Source of the DNA: an uncultured Rivibacter sp.
GTDB taxonomy: Bacteria > Pseudomonadota > Gammaproteobacteria > Burkholderiales > Burkholderiaceae
Length of the DNA stretch: 64,000 nucleotides
NCBI GenBank assembly: GCA_946480925.1
Contig: CAMLLU010000021.1
Span: forward strand, 14,600-78,599
Direction of reading: 5' to 3'
Numbering within the stretch: the stretch's first letter is position 1; every line of letters starts with the position of its first letter. This document shows positions 1-8,518 of this stretch, in pieces. Both the position numbers and the translations under genes were made by a program. The notes beneath the pieces are model-generated. The model searched no databases. It had not been told where the DNA came from and saw only the letters and a program-made list of their open reading frames with translations.

Positions 1-1012
1 GCAGCAGCGGAAACAGCTCGCGCAGCACGCCCAGCAGGTAGTCGATCTCGGCCGGCTCGGTGGCGGCCTCGTCGGGGTCGTCCACCGGGATGTCGGTGGA
101 GCCCACCAGCACGCGGTCGAGAAAGGGGTAGACGATGCACACACGGCCGTCCGACGCTTCGAAGTACGCCATGCGCCCGTCGAGCGAGCGGCGCAGCGCC
201 GGGTGGTCGAGCACGAGGTGCGAGCCCTTGGTGCCCATCACGCGCTGGCCCGGGCCGTCCAGTGCCTGGGCCGAACGGTCGAGCCAGGCACCGGTGGCGT
301 TGACCACCGCATCGGCCGTCACCTGAACCTCTTCGCCTGTGATTTCATCGCGCAGGCAGACGGTGCGGCCCTCGCAGCCCGTGACCTTGCAGTAGTTCGC
401 TGCCACCGACTGGGGCTGGTCGCGGTTGCCGTCGGCCAGCAGCTCGAGGATCAGCCATTCAGGGTGGCTGATCCAGGCGTCGAAGTAGGTGGCGGTCCAG
501 CGCACTCGCGGCGGGAACAGCGCGCCGTCGCGCGGCGGCACGCGTTCGATGCGGTGGCCGGGCATCACGCGCTGGCGTCGCCCCAGCAGGTCGTACAGGC
601 GCAGCCCAAGCGCCACCACCAGCAGGCCGCGGCTGCTGGGCGCGCGGCTGATGCCGAAGAAGCGCAACGCGCTGCTGAGCAAGCCGCCGAAGTGGTTGGA
701 CAGCGGCACCACCGTCTTCAACGGCCGCACCAGGTGCGGCGCGTTGCGCAGCAGCAGGTTGCGCTCGCGCGTGGCCTCGGCCACCAGCGCGAACGAGCCG
801 TGCTCCAGGTAGCGCAGGCCGCCGTGGATCATGCGTGAAGGCGCGCTGCTCGCGCCCGCGGCGAAATCGCCCTTGTCGACGATCAGGCAGTCCACGCCCT
901 GCAGCGAGAGGTCGCGGAACACGCCCACGCCGTTGATGCCGGCGCCGACGATGACCACCGAGAAATGCCGCCCGGCCAGCGACGCTGGGCGCACGTAGGG
1001 CCGCGCGGTCAT
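1..1012 (-). CDS. GlpD/EryB-like FAD-dependent polyol-phosphate dehydrogenase (partial, C-terminus off the window)
   Basis: This reads as a member of the glycerol-3-phosphate dehydrogenase (GlpD) family, which oxidises a polyol phosphate with FAD and passes electrons to quinone at the membrane. The N-terminus carries the FAD dinucleotide-binding motif GAGINGVGVFRDL near residues 23-35, then the family motif RMIHGGLRYLE near residue 65. Further on, NATGAWLD and KGSHLVLDH follow, as in GlpD. The reading frame runs off the left edge, so about 337 residues are visible. The start ATG overlaps the stop of the upstream FGGY kinase by four bases (ATGA), so the two are translationally coupled. With a sugar kinase in front, the substrate could be glycerol-3-phosphate or another polyol phosphate such as an erythritol phosphate (EryA/EryB logic). 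The family call is solid; the substrate is not. Confidence 0.88.
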   Translation of the reverse strand, partial: MTARPYVRPASLAGRHFSVVIVGAGINGVGVFRDLSLQGVDCLIVDKGDFAAGASSAPSRMIHGGLRYLEHGSFALVAEATRERNLLLRNAPHLVRPLKTVVPLSNHFGGLLSSALRFFGISRAPSSRGLLVVALGLRLYDLLGRRQRVMPGHRIERVPPRDGALFPPRVRWTATYFDAWISHPEWLILELLADGNRDQPQSVAANYCKVTGCEGRTVCLRDEITGEEVQVTADAVVNATGAWLDRSAQALDGPGQRVMGTKGSHLVLDHPALRRSLDGRMAYFEASDGRVCIVYPFLDRVLVGSTDIPVDDPDEAATEPAEIDYLLGVLRELFPLL

Positions 1013-2496
1013 GGGCGGCCTCCGGCCAGTTGTGCGAAGGCGGGCGAGAGGTTGTCGATCAGCGCGGCGAATTCGTTGCGAAAGCCCACGCAAGCCTGCA
1101 CGTCGCGCAGCGAGGGTTCGACCAGGTCGCACGGGGCCGGCAGCGTGCTCAGCGGCGCTCCCTGTGACTGAGCGGCGTGCAGCGCGGCGCCGCGTGCGCC
1201 GGTCTCGTCGTCACCGCAGCGCTCGACGGCGTGGCCCAGCATCGACGCCAGCAGCTGCACCAGCCGCGCATCGCGCGCGCCACCGCCGAGTGCCGCCACG
1301 CGGCCGGGCACGCCCAGGTCGAAAGATGCCAGGCGGGTGAGGTGCTGCGCATGCAGGGCCACCACCGCGTCGACCACGGCCCGTGCCATGTGCGCACGCT
1401 CGTGGTGGCCGGCCAGGCCGATGAAGCCCGCGGTGGCACCCGCTGGCGCGCTGCCGCCGTTGATGAAGGGCGCGAAGCGCAGGCCTTCTGCGCCCATCGG
1501 TACCGTCATTGCCGCTTCGACCACGGCCGCGGCGCTGGGAAACTGCAGCGTGTGGGCGAGCCATGCAATGTTGGCCATCGACGACGGGCTGTTCTCCAGA
1601 TACAGCCGCTGGTCGGGCGCACCGAAGTTGACGATGGCGCCCACCGCCGGCTTGGGCTCTTGCGCGGGCGCGACGACCGCGTTGACGCACCAGGTGCCCA
1701 ACACCGCGACCGCTTGGCTGCGCTGCTGCGCGCCCACGGCCACCAGCGAAGCCAGCAGATCGATCGCGCTGGCGGCCACCGGCAACCCGGCCGGCAGCCC
1801 ACACTCGGCGGCCTGCGCAGGCAGCAGCCGGCCGATCACCGTGCCGCTGGGCACGAGCGGGGGCAGCGCATGGGCGGCCAGCTCGGTCAGGCCCGCAGCC
1901 TCGAAGGCCAATGGCGACCATTCGCCCGTGGCCAGCGATAGCAGGCCGGCCGTGCTGGCATCGCTCGCATCGGTGGCCAGCTCGCCGGTCAGCAGGAAGG
2001 CGAGGTAGTCCTTCGCGAACAACAGGTGGCGGATATCGCCGCGCTGCAGCGCACCCGTGGCCAGCAGCTCCGCTGCAACCAGGGTCGGCTGGCCGGCCCA
2101 TGGCTGGCAGCCCACGTCCTGGAACAGAGCCGCACCGTGGCGCTGGGCCAGGGCCCGGGCACGTGCGGCTGCGCGCTGGTCGGTGGAGGCCACCGCGCAG
2201 CCGTGCAGCAACTGGCCCTCGGCACCCAGCACATACAAGCCCGCGCCATGCCCCGTGCAGCCGATCGCACGCACGTCGCCAACGCGTGCGCCGAGCTGCT
2301 GCGAGACGCTGCGCAGCGCCTGCACGAGTCCGCTGCGTATGGCCGTTTCGGCCAGCTCGCAGCCGCCGCCAGGTAGCCGCACATGGGGCAGGGCGCCGCC
2401 CGCTGCCGCCAGGGTTGCACCGCTCCCGGCCTCGAAGGCCACGGCCTTCAAGCCGGTGGAGCCCATGTCTATACCGATGTAGATGTCTGTTCGCAT
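1009..2496 (-). CDS. FGGY-family carbohydrate kinase
   Basis: The 495-residue protein has the normal length and fold landmarks of FGGY sugar kinases, which phosphorylate a sugar or polyol with ATP in the cytoplasm. The N-terminus IYIGIDMGSTGLKAVAF is the phosphate-1 loop. The motif AIGCTGHGAGLYVL near residue 80 resembles xylulose, lyxose and erythritol kinase-type enzymes. A DQRA motif near residue 107 marks the substrate pocket, and VAALGGGARD near residue 400 is the C-terminal ATP-binding glycine motif. It is the first gene of a minus-strand pair and overlaps the GlpD-like gene by four bases. It is divergent from the sugar ABC transporter genes, with which it probably forms one catabolic locus. 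Substrate specificity cannot be read from the sequence. Confidence 0.88.
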   Translation of the reverse strand: MRTDIYIGIDMGSTGLKAVAFEAGSGATLAAAGGALPHVRLPGGGCELAETAIRSGLVQALRSVSQQLGARVGDVRAIGCTGHGAGLYVLGAEGQLLHGCAVASTDQRAAARARALAQRHGAALFQDVGCQPWAGQPTLVAAELLATGALQRGDIRHLLFAKDYLAFLLTGELATDASDASTAGLLSLATGEWSPLAFEAAGLTELAAHALPPLVPSGTVIGRLLPAQAAECGLPAGLPVAASAIDLLASLVAVGAQQRSQAVAVLGTWCVNAVVAPAQEPKPAVGAIVNFGAPDQRLYLENSPSSMANIAWLAHTLQFPSAAAVVEAAMTVPMGAEGLRFAPFINGGSAPAGATAGFIGLAGHHERAHMARAVVDAVVALHAQHLTRLASFDLGVPGRVAALGGGARDARLVQLLASMLGHAVERCGDDETGARGAALHAAQSQGAPLSTLPAPCDLVEPSLRDVQACVGFRNEFAALIDNLSPAFAQLAGGRP

Positions 2497-2593
2497 GTTA
2501 TGACATCGTGAATGGTTTTAAGGGAGTATATAGCCGTGTTTCCCCTAGGTTCTGCTTTGCAAGACTACTCTATATTTCATCGCTGTCATGACA
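2496..2593. promoter_or_regulatory. candidate operator pair in the divergent kinase/transporter promoter region
   Basis: Two nearly identical ten-base elements sit at either end of the divergent intergenic region: TGTTATGACA at 2496-2505, touching the kinase start codon, and TGTCATGACA at 2584-2593, a perfect palindrome. The stretch between them is AT-richer than its surroundings and contains TATA-like -10 candidates. This arrangement suggests one regulator controlling both arms, but no regulator gene is visible nearby and the assignment is inference only. Confidence 0.3.
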
Positions 2594-2674
2594 ACTGAAG
2601 TGCTTCAGCAGGTCAGACAAACACAAGGAAACGGGGCGCCAGCGCCCACGAGACCAACGAGACAGGAGACAACG

Positions 2675-3709
2675 ATGAGGCGAGATTTCTTGAAGACCGC
2701 GGCCGTGGCCGGCACCGGCATGTTGGGTGCCGGCGGCGCGTTCGCGCAGGCCGCGGCCGCCACTGGCTTGCGCGGCAACCCGAGCGACACCTACGTGATG
2801 AACGTGATGGTCTCGGGCGTCGAGTACTGGTTCCCGGTCTACGAAATGATGAAGCAGCTCGGCCGCACGCTGGGCGTGAAGACGCGCTACAGCGGCACGC
2901 CCGAGTACGACGTGAACAAGCAGCTCGCGTCCTTCGAGCAGGAACTCGCGCGCAAGCCGGCGGGCATCCTGCTGCACCCCATGAACCCCGACCCGTTCAT
3001 CGAGCCCATCAACCGCGCCGCGGCGATGGGCATTCCGGTGGTCACGTTCGCGGCCGACTCGCCGAACTCCAAGCGCGTGTCCTTCGTGACCTCCGACAAC
3101 GATCGCGAGGGTTCACAGGCGGCCGACGCCATTGCCGCGGCGCTGAACGGCAAGGGCGAATACGCGGTGCTCGAGAACCCGGGCCAGGACAACCACGACC
3201 GCCGCATCGCCGCCTTCGTCAACCGCATGAAGACCAAGCACCCGGGCATGAGGCTCGCGGGCCGCGCGGCCAGCAATCAAGACCCGAACAAGGCCTATCA
3301 GGCCACGTTGAGCATCGCGCAGGCCAATCCCAACCTGGGCGCCATCTTCATGCCCGAGGCCAACTCGGCGCTCGGTGCGGCGCAGGCCAAGCTCGAGACC
3401 AAGAAGAACATCCGCGTGATGTGCTGCGACGTGAACGCCAAGATCCTCGACATGATCAAGTCGGGCGACGTGTTCGGTGCCATCAACCCGAACCAGGGCA
3501 TGCAGGGTTTCATGGGCATGATGCTGCTGTTCCTCGCCAAGAACTCGCAGCTCATCGACCCGATGAACGACGCCAGGCGCAACGGCACCAACCCGATGGC
3601 GGTGCCCTTCCTCGACAACGGCCTGTCGGTGGTGAGCAAGGCCAACGCCGACGACTTCTACTGGGACAAGTACCTGAAGCGTCGCGGCACCAAGGGCATC
3701 GACGAATGA
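2675..3709 (+). CDS. Sugar ABC transporter periplasmic binding protein (RbsB-like, Tat-type signal)
   Basis: This 344-residue substrate-binding protein belongs to the RbsB/LacI-like periplasmic binding family (Peripla_BP_4 type). The ATG at 2675 is chosen because it follows a good ribosome binding site (ACAGGAGACAACG) and begins a Tat-like signal, MRRDFLKTAAVAGTGML, with cleavage near AFAQA. In-frame codons further upstream lack a site. Typical landmarks follow: a periplasmic first strand (YVMNVMVSGVEYWFPVYEMMKQ), GILLHPMNPDPFIEPINRA, IPVVTFAADSP and FVTSDNDREGSQAADAI. A Tat signal on a sugar-binding protein is less common than a Sec signal and implies folding before export. It heads the plus-strand operon, followed by the ATPase and permease. 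The ligand is unknown, probably the polyol or sugar handled by the adjoining kinase. Confidence 0.9.
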   Translation: MRRDFLKTAAVAGTGMLGAGGAFAQAAAATGLRGNPSDTYVMNVMVSGVEYWFPVYEMMKQLGRTLGVKTRYSGTPEYDVNKQLASFEQELARKPAGILLHPMNPDPFIEPINRAAAMGIPVVTFAADSPNSKRVSFVTSDNDREGSQAADAIAAALNGKGEYAVLENPGQDNHDRRIAAFVNRMKTKHPGMRLAGRAASNQDPNKAYQATLSIAQANPNLGAIFMPEANSALGAAQAKLETKKNIRVMCCDVNAKILDMIKSGDVFGAINPNQGMQGFMGMMLLFLAKNSQLIDPMNDARRNGTNPMAVPFLDNGLSVVSKANADDFYWDKYLKRRGTKGIDE

Positions 3710-3760
3710 AGTCGTTCCGCCAGGCTGCGCTGGTGGCTTCTGAAATGCAGCCGCAGTTCA

Positions 3761-3854
3761 TTCACCGCGCAGGCGCAGAGGACGCGGAGGTCCGCAGAGA
3801 AGCCTCGTGTTTCTCCGCGGAATCTCTGCGCTCTCAGCGTCTCTGCGGTGAAGG
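3761..3854. repeat. palindromic intergenic repeat, copy 1
   Basis: A long imperfect palindrome begins TTCACCGCGCAGGCGCAGAG and ends CTCTGCGGTGAA, lying between the binding-protein and ATPase genes. A second diverged copy lies at 19399-19482. The ends are complementary, so the transcript can fold into a long hairpin that might moderate expression between the binding protein and its ATPase. It resembles the 'CGCAGAGG' class of dispersed palindromes that I recall from many bacterial genomes; no function is known to me. Confidence 0.7.
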
Positions 3855-3887
3855 AAGTTTGCTGTCTTGTCGTTTGGAGCGGCCGGC

Positions 3888-5408
3888 ATGACGCCCTTGC
3901 TCGAGTTGCGCGGCATCACCAAGCACTTCGGCGCGTCACGAGCGCTCGCCGGGGTGCATTTCTCGCTGCGGCGCGCAGAGATCCACGCGCTGTGCGGCGA
4001 GAACGGCGCCGGCAAGTCCACGCTGATGAAGATCATCGACGGCATTCATCAGCCGGACGCCGGCGACGTGGTGCTCGACGGCGAGAAAGTGGCCATCGCC
4101 GGGCCGGCCCATGCCATGCGTCTGGGCATCGGCCTCGTGCACCAGGAGATCGCGCTGTGCGGTGACGCCACCGTGGCCGAGAACATCTTCATGTCCGAGC
4201 TCAACGGCAGCCGCCGTGCGTGGATGGACTACGCCAGCCTCAACGACCGCGCCGCGCGCGTGCTCGCCAGGCTCGGCTGCCAGCACATCGACCCGGCCTG
4301 CCGCGTCGAGGAACTGCCCATCTGCAGCCAGCAGCTGGTGGAGATCGCCAAGGCGTTGACGCTCGACTGCAAGGTGCTCATCCTCGACGAGCCCACCGCG
4401 GCGCTCACCGAGGTGGAATCGGCCGCGCTGTTCCGCGTGCTGCACGACCTCAAGGCGCAGGGCATCGGCATCATCTACATCAGCCACCGCATGGCCGAGA
4501 TCTTTGCGCACTGCGACCGCGCCACCGTGCTGCGCGATGGGCGCGACGTGTTCTGCGGCGAGATCGCGCAGCTCACGCCCGACGCCCTCGTGCGCGCCAT
4601 GGTGGGGCGCGACCTGGGCCACTACTACCCGGCCAAGCAGGGCGAGCGTGTGCCCGCCGAGCCTTTGCTCGAGGTGCAGGACATCGCCGACGGCGAATGC
4701 GTGCACGGCATCTCGTTCGCGCTGAAGCGCGGCGAGGTGCTGGGCATTGCCGGCCTCATGGGCGCGGGCCGCACCGAACTGGCCGAAACGATGTGCGGGC
4801 TGCGCCGTGCACGCAGCGGCTCGGTGCGCCTGCAGGGCCGGGCGCTTTCGATCCGCAAGTACAGCGACGCACTACGGCACGGCATTGCCTACCTCAGCGA
4901 AGACCGCAAGGCCGCCGGTGTGTTTCTCGAAAAGTCGGTGGCGCAGAACATCTCGGCGATGGCGCTGCGCCGCGTGAGCTCGCGCTGGGGGTTGCTCAGG
5001 CAATCGGCCGAGCGCCGGCTGGCGCAGGAGCTGGGCGCACGGCTCAAACTCAAGTCCGACGGCGTGGCCTGCGAGGCCCAAAGCCTTTCGGGCGGCAACC
5101 AGCAGAAGGTGGCCATCGCCAAGCTGCTGGCCACCGAGCCCGCCGTGCTGCTGATGGACGAGCCCACGCGCGGCGTCGACGTGGGAGCCAAGTCCGAGAT
5201 CCACCACATCCTGCGCGAGCTCGCGAACCAGGGCGTGGGTGTGATCGTCATTTCGTCGGAGCTGCCCGAAATCATCGGCCTGTGCGACCGCGCACTGGTG
5301 GTGCGCGAAGGCCGGCTCGCCGGCGAAGTGGCCGCCCATGACATGACCGAAGAGACGTTGCTGCGGCTCGCTTCCGGCCTGGAGCCAACGCAGAAGGAGT
5401 TGCATTGA
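3888..5408 (+). CDS. Sugar ABC transporter ATP-binding protein (RbsA-like, two nucleotide-binding domains)
   Basis: This is the ATPase that powers the importer; 506 residues is the usual length for tandem RbsA/MglA-type ATPases. The first domain has Walker A GENGAGKST near residue 37, then LVHQEIALC, and Walker B VLILDEPTAALTE. The second domain has the degenerate Walker A GLMGAGRTEL typical of the family, signature LSGGNQQK and Walker B VLLMDEPTRGVDVGA. ATG 3888 is preferred over an upstream TTG at 3867 because GGAG lies eight bases before it. The gene ends in TGATG, overlapping the permease start by one base, so the two are translationally coupled. It lies 178 bases after the binding protein, with the palindromic repeat between them. 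Confidence 0.93.
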   Translation: MTPLLELRGITKHFGASRALAGVHFSLRRAEIHALCGENGAGKSTLMKIIDGIHQPDAGDVVLDGEKVAIAGPAHAMRLGIGLVHQEIALCGDATVAENIFMSELNGSRRAWMDYASLNDRAARVLARLGCQHIDPACRVEELPICSQQLVEIAKALTLDCKVLILDEPTAALTEVESAALFRVLHDLKAQGIGIIYISHRMAEIFAHCDRATVLRDGRDVFCGEIAQLTPDALVRAMVGRDLGHYYPAKQGERVPAEPLLEVQDIADGECVHGISFALKRGEVLGIAGLMGAGRTELAETMCGLRRARSGSVRLQGRALSIRKYSDALRHGIAYLSEDRKAAGVFLEKSVAQNISAMALRRVSSRWGLLRQSAERRLAQELGARLKLKSDGVACEAQSLSGGNQQKVAIAKLLATEPAVLLMDEPTRGVDVGAKSEIHHILRELANQGVGVIVISSELPEIIGLCDRALVVREGRLAGEVAAHDMTEETLLRLASGLEPTQKELH

Positions 5409-6454
5409 TGTCGTCCAAGCTCGAACCCAGCAGCGGCATGGCAGGCGCCGCTGCATTGCCTGCGGCTGCTGCCGCCGTGCAGCGCACGCAAGCCGCGGCC
5501 AGGCCGCGCAACAAGCTCGCCAGCATGCGCGAGGCGGGGCTCATCCTCATCATCGCGGCGCTGTGCGTGGTGATGAGCTTCGCGTCGCCGCACTTCCTCA
5601 CGTGGGACAACGTGCGCGCCATGCTGCTGTCGTTCTCCATCGAGGGCATCGTCGTGGTGGGCATGACGGTGCTGCTCATCGTGGGCGGCATCGACCTTTC
5701 GGTGGGCTCGGTGGTGTGCCTGGCCATGGTGATCACCGGCAAGCTCTTTCTGCTGGGGCTGGACCCATGGACCTCGGGGCTCGTGGCCATTGCCTGCAGC
5801 GCGCTCATCGGCGCCATGATCGGCGGCTGCGTCACCGGCATCGGCCTGTCGCACTTCATCGCCTCGCTGGCCTTCATGGTCATCGTGCGCGGGTTGTGCT
5901 TCGCGCTCACGCAGGGCACGCCGCAGTCGCTGTTCTCGCTGCCGCCCGAGTTCAAGTTCATCGGGCAGGGCGCGGTGGGCGGCATCCCGGCGGTGATCAT
6001 CATCTTCGCGCTCATCGTCGCGGCGAGCGACTTCGCGCTGCGCCGCGCCACGCTCTTGCGCAAGGTGTTCTACACCGGCAGCAACGAGAAGGCGGCGCTG
6101 TACTCGGGCATCCGCACCGGCCACGTGAAGTTCTGGGTCACGGTGCTGTGCGCCACGATGGCCGGGCTGGCCGGCGTCATCTACACCGCGCGCTTCGGCG
6201 CGGCCACGCCCACCTTCGGCATGGGCATGGAGCTCAACGTCATCGCGGCCGTGGTGATCGGGGGGGCCAGCCTCAAGGGCGGCTCGGGCACCGTGCTCGG
6301 CGCCGTGCTGGGCCTTGCGTTGCTGTCGGTGGTGACCAGCTCCCTCATCCTGCTCGACGTGTCGCCTTACTGGCAAGACGTGATCAAGGGCCTGATCCTC
6401 CTGGTCGCCGTCACGGTCGACCATCTCATGAACGTCAAGAAAGTCATCCGATGA
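5408..6454 (+). CDS. Sugar ABC transporter permease (RbsC-like)
   Basis: This 348-residue membrane protein is the transmembrane channel of the importer. After a polar, Ala-rich cytoplasmic leader of about 40 residues come repeated hydrophobic helices. The first is AGLILIIAALCVVMSFASPHF; the family region IEGIVVVGMTVLLIVGGIDLS follows, and a C-terminal cluster contains NVIAAVVIGGASLKGGSGT. These are hallmark sequences of the BPD_transp_2 family (RbsC, XylH, AraH). ATG 5408 overlaps the ATPase stop, and the end overlaps the aldo/keto reductase start as ATGA, so transporter and reductase form one tight operon. Confidence 0.92.
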   Translation: MSSKLEPSSGMAGAAALPAAAAAVQRTQAAARPRNKLASMREAGLILIIAALCVVMSFASPHFLTWDNVRAMLLSFSIEGIVVVGMTVLLIVGGIDLSVGSVVCLAMVITGKLFLLGLDPWTSGLVAIACSALIGAMIGGCVTGIGLSHFIASLAFMVIVRGLCFALTQGTPQSLFSLPPEFKFIGQGAVGGIPAVIIIFALIVAASDFALRRATLLRKVFYTGSNEKAALYSGIRTGHVKFWVTVLCATMAGLAGVIYTARFGAATPTFGMGMELNVIAAVVIGGASLKGGSGTVLGAVLGLALLSVVTSSLILLDVSPYWQDVIKGLILLVAVTVDHLMNVKKVIR

Positions 6455-7434
6455 GAACTACCAAACTGGGTGCCTCCGGCATCGAATGCGAAGACGTCGG
6501 CCTGGGCACCTGGGCCATGGGCGGCTGGATGTGGGGCGGGGCAGACGACGTAGCGGCCATCGAGGCCATTCGCGCCTCGCTCGATGCGGGCGTGTGCCTC
6601 ATCGACACCGCACCGGCCTACGGCCTGGGCCGTGCCGAAACGCTGGTGGGCACCGCGCTCGAGGGCCGGCGCCACCAGGCCGTCATCGCCACCAAGTGCG
6701 GCCTCGTGTGGCACACGCGCAAGGGCACGCACTTCTTCGACGAGGAAGGCCGGCCCGTCTACCGCCACCTGGGCCGCGAGTCGATCTTCCACGAGGTGGA
6801 GCAAAGCCTCACGCGCCTGAAGACCGACTACATCGACCTCTACATCACGCACTGGCAAGACGCCACCACGCCGGTGGCCGAGACGATGGATGCGCTGCTT
6901 TCGCTCAAGCGTGAAGGGAAGATCCGCGCCATCGGCGTGAGCAACGTCGATGCGCCCACGCTGGCCGAATACCTGAAGCACGGGCAGGTGGATGCGATCC
7001 AGGAACGCTACAGCCTCATCGACCGCGGCATCGAGGCGCAGCTCGTGCCGCTGTGCAAGCAGCACGACATCGCAGTGCTGGGCTATTCGTCGCTCGCGCT
7101 CGGCCTGCTCGCCGGGCCTATGGACGCACAGCGCCAGTTCAGCGGTGACGACCAGCGCAAGGACAACCCGCGCTTCTCGGCCGACAACCGCAGGAAGCTC
7201 AACGCCTTCTTCACCGACATCGAGCAGGTGCGCGCCCGCCTGGGCTGCACCTTCGCGCAATTGATGATCGCCTGGACCACCGCCTACGGTAGCGCCACCG
7301 TGGCGCTGTGCGGCGCGCGCACGCCACAGCAGGCCATTGAAAACGCCGGGGCCGGCAAGGTGGTGCTGAGCCGCGGCGACCTCGCGCTCATCGACGGCGC
7401 GGCCGACCGCCACCTGGGCTCGCTGATGAGCTGA
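6451..7434 (+). CDS. Aldo/keto reductase
   Basis: A 327-residue NAD(P)H-dependent oxidoreductase of the aldo/keto reductase superfamily, normal in length for the TIM-barrel fold. The catalytic tetrad can be read as D52 and Y57 in IDTAPAYGLGRAE, K82 in VIATKCG and H134 in YITHWQD. Cofactor-binding regions follow: IGVSNVDAPTL and the C-terminal CGARTPQQAIENAGA. The start overlaps the permease stop by four bases. In this operon it most likely interconverts the imported sugar or polyol, or its aldehyde or keto intermediate, but the substrate is not identifiable. It is followed after 115 bases by the aldolase. Confidence 0.9.
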   Translation: MRTTKLGASGIECEDVGLGTWAMGGWMWGGADDVAAIEAIRASLDAGVCLIDTAPAYGLGRAETLVGTALEGRRHQAVIATKCGLVWHTRKGTHFFDEEGRPVYRHLGRESIFHEVEQSLTRLKTDYIDLYITHWQDATTPVAETMDALLSLKREGKIRAIGVSNVDAPTLAEYLKHGQVDAIQERYSLIDRGIEAQLVPLCKQHDIAVLGYSSLALGLLAGPMDAQRQFSGDDQRKDNPRFSADNRRKLNAFFTDIEQVRARLGCTFAQLMIAWTTAYGSATVALCGARTPQQAIENAGAGKVVLSRGDLALIDGAADRHLGSLMS

Positions 7435-7549
7435 CGGCCCGCCAACTCCCAACCCCCAACCACAACACGCACAAGCCGATGCGCTGGCCACCGAGGGCCG
7501 GTGCAGGGGCGAGTCCGCCCCTGAACTTCACGAACAAGGAGAGTTTCGA

Positions 7550-8407
7550 ATGCACAGCAGAAAACAGGCGAGGCTGAACCGCCTGCTCACCAACGGCCGC
7601 TGCCTCGACATCGCCGTGGACCACGGCGTGTGCAACGAGCCCGGCTTCCTTTCGGGCCTGGAAGACATGCCGCGTGTGATGGACCAGCTGGTGGCCGCAG
7701 GGCCCGACGCCATCCAGCTCAACTACGGCCAGGCCGACCTGCTGCAAAGCCGCCCGGGCCGGGAAAAGCCGGCGCTGGTGATGCGCGTGGACATGGGCAA
7801 CCCCTACAACGCCACGCGCCACCGGGTGATGTGGGCCGTGCTGCAGAACGAGCACGACCCAGTGCTGCCCGCGGTGCAGATGGACGCCGCCTGCGCGGTG
7901 ATCAACCTCTTCATGCTGCCCGACGAGCCCGACCTTTTTCGCCAGTGCGTGGCCAACATCGCGCGCGTGCGTGCCGACTGCGACCGCTACGGCATGCCGC
8001 TGATGATCGAGCCGCTGGTGATGGCGCCCAACAGCGAGCGCGGCGGCTACATGGTCGATGGCGACGCAGAAAAGATCGTCACGCTGGTGCGGCTGGCCCG
8101 CGAGATGGGCGCCGACATCGTAAAGGCCGACCCGACCAGCGACCCCCGCGACTTCCACCGCGTGGTGCAGGCCGCGCGCTGCCCGGTGCTCGTGCGCGGC
8201 GGCGGCAAGGAAGACCTGCAGCAGGTGTTCGCGCGCTCGCGCGTGCTGCTCGACCAGGGCGCCGTGGGCATGGTCTACGGCCGCAACGTCTACCAGCACC
8301 GCGACCCGTCGGCCGTGGTGCAGGCGCTCATGTCGATGATCCACCGCGGCGTGAGTGCCGAGGTGGCTTGGAACCTCTACGAATCGGCGAGCGCCCAGCG
8401 CGCCTAG
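7550..8407 (+). CDS. Class I aldolase of the DhnA/LsrF-like family
   Basis: This 285-residue protein resembles the DeoC/FbaB/LsrF family of Schiff-base aldolases (COG1830-type). Motifs include LDIAVDHGVCNEPG at the first strand, the probable Schiff-base lysine K192 in GADIVKADPTSDP, and the phosphate-binding glycine loop in CPVLVRGGGKED followed by GAVGMVYGRNVYQ. ATG 7550 has a strong AAGGAG ribosome binding site. It closes the operon behind transporter and reductase, so it presumably cleaves a phosphorylated ketose made by the FGGY kinase and the dehydrogenase. Which ketose is unknown; tagatose-, fructose- and sulfo-sugar-phosphate aldolases share this fold. Confidence 0.82.
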   Translation: MHSRKQARLNRLLTNGRCLDIAVDHGVCNEPGFLSGLEDMPRVMDQLVAAGPDAIQLNYGQADLLQSRPGREKPALVMRVDMGNPYNATRHRVMWAVLQNEHDPVLPAVQMDAACAVINLFMLPDEPDLFRQCVANIARVRADCDRYGMPLMIEPLVMAPNSERGGYMVDGDAEKIVTLVRLAREMGADIVKADPTSDPRDFHRVVQAARCPVLVRGGGKEDLQQVFARSRVLLDQGAVGMVYGRNVYQHRDPSAVVQALMSMIHRGVSAEVAWNLYESASAQRA

Positions 8408-8426
8408 CCGCTTGTTGAACGGCCCG

Positions 8427-8448
8427 GGGAGGAGGGCGCTTTCCTCCC
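8427..8448 (+). terminator. possible hairpin terminator after the aldolase
   Basis: GGGAGGA at 8427-8433 pairs with TCCTCCC at 8442-8448 across an eight-base loop, about 20 bases after the aldolase stop. There is no clear T-run, so the call is weak. Confidence 0.35.
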
Positions 8449-8518
8449 GTTGAACACAAGAAAGCAGGACCGGCGGAGGTTGCCCGTCAGGCCGCGAACC
8501 AATCAGGAGACCACGGTG

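Noticed and set aside
203..838. Plus-strand open frame within the left end
   Set aside because: It is antisense to a clear GlpD-like dehydrogenase frame that runs off the left edge.
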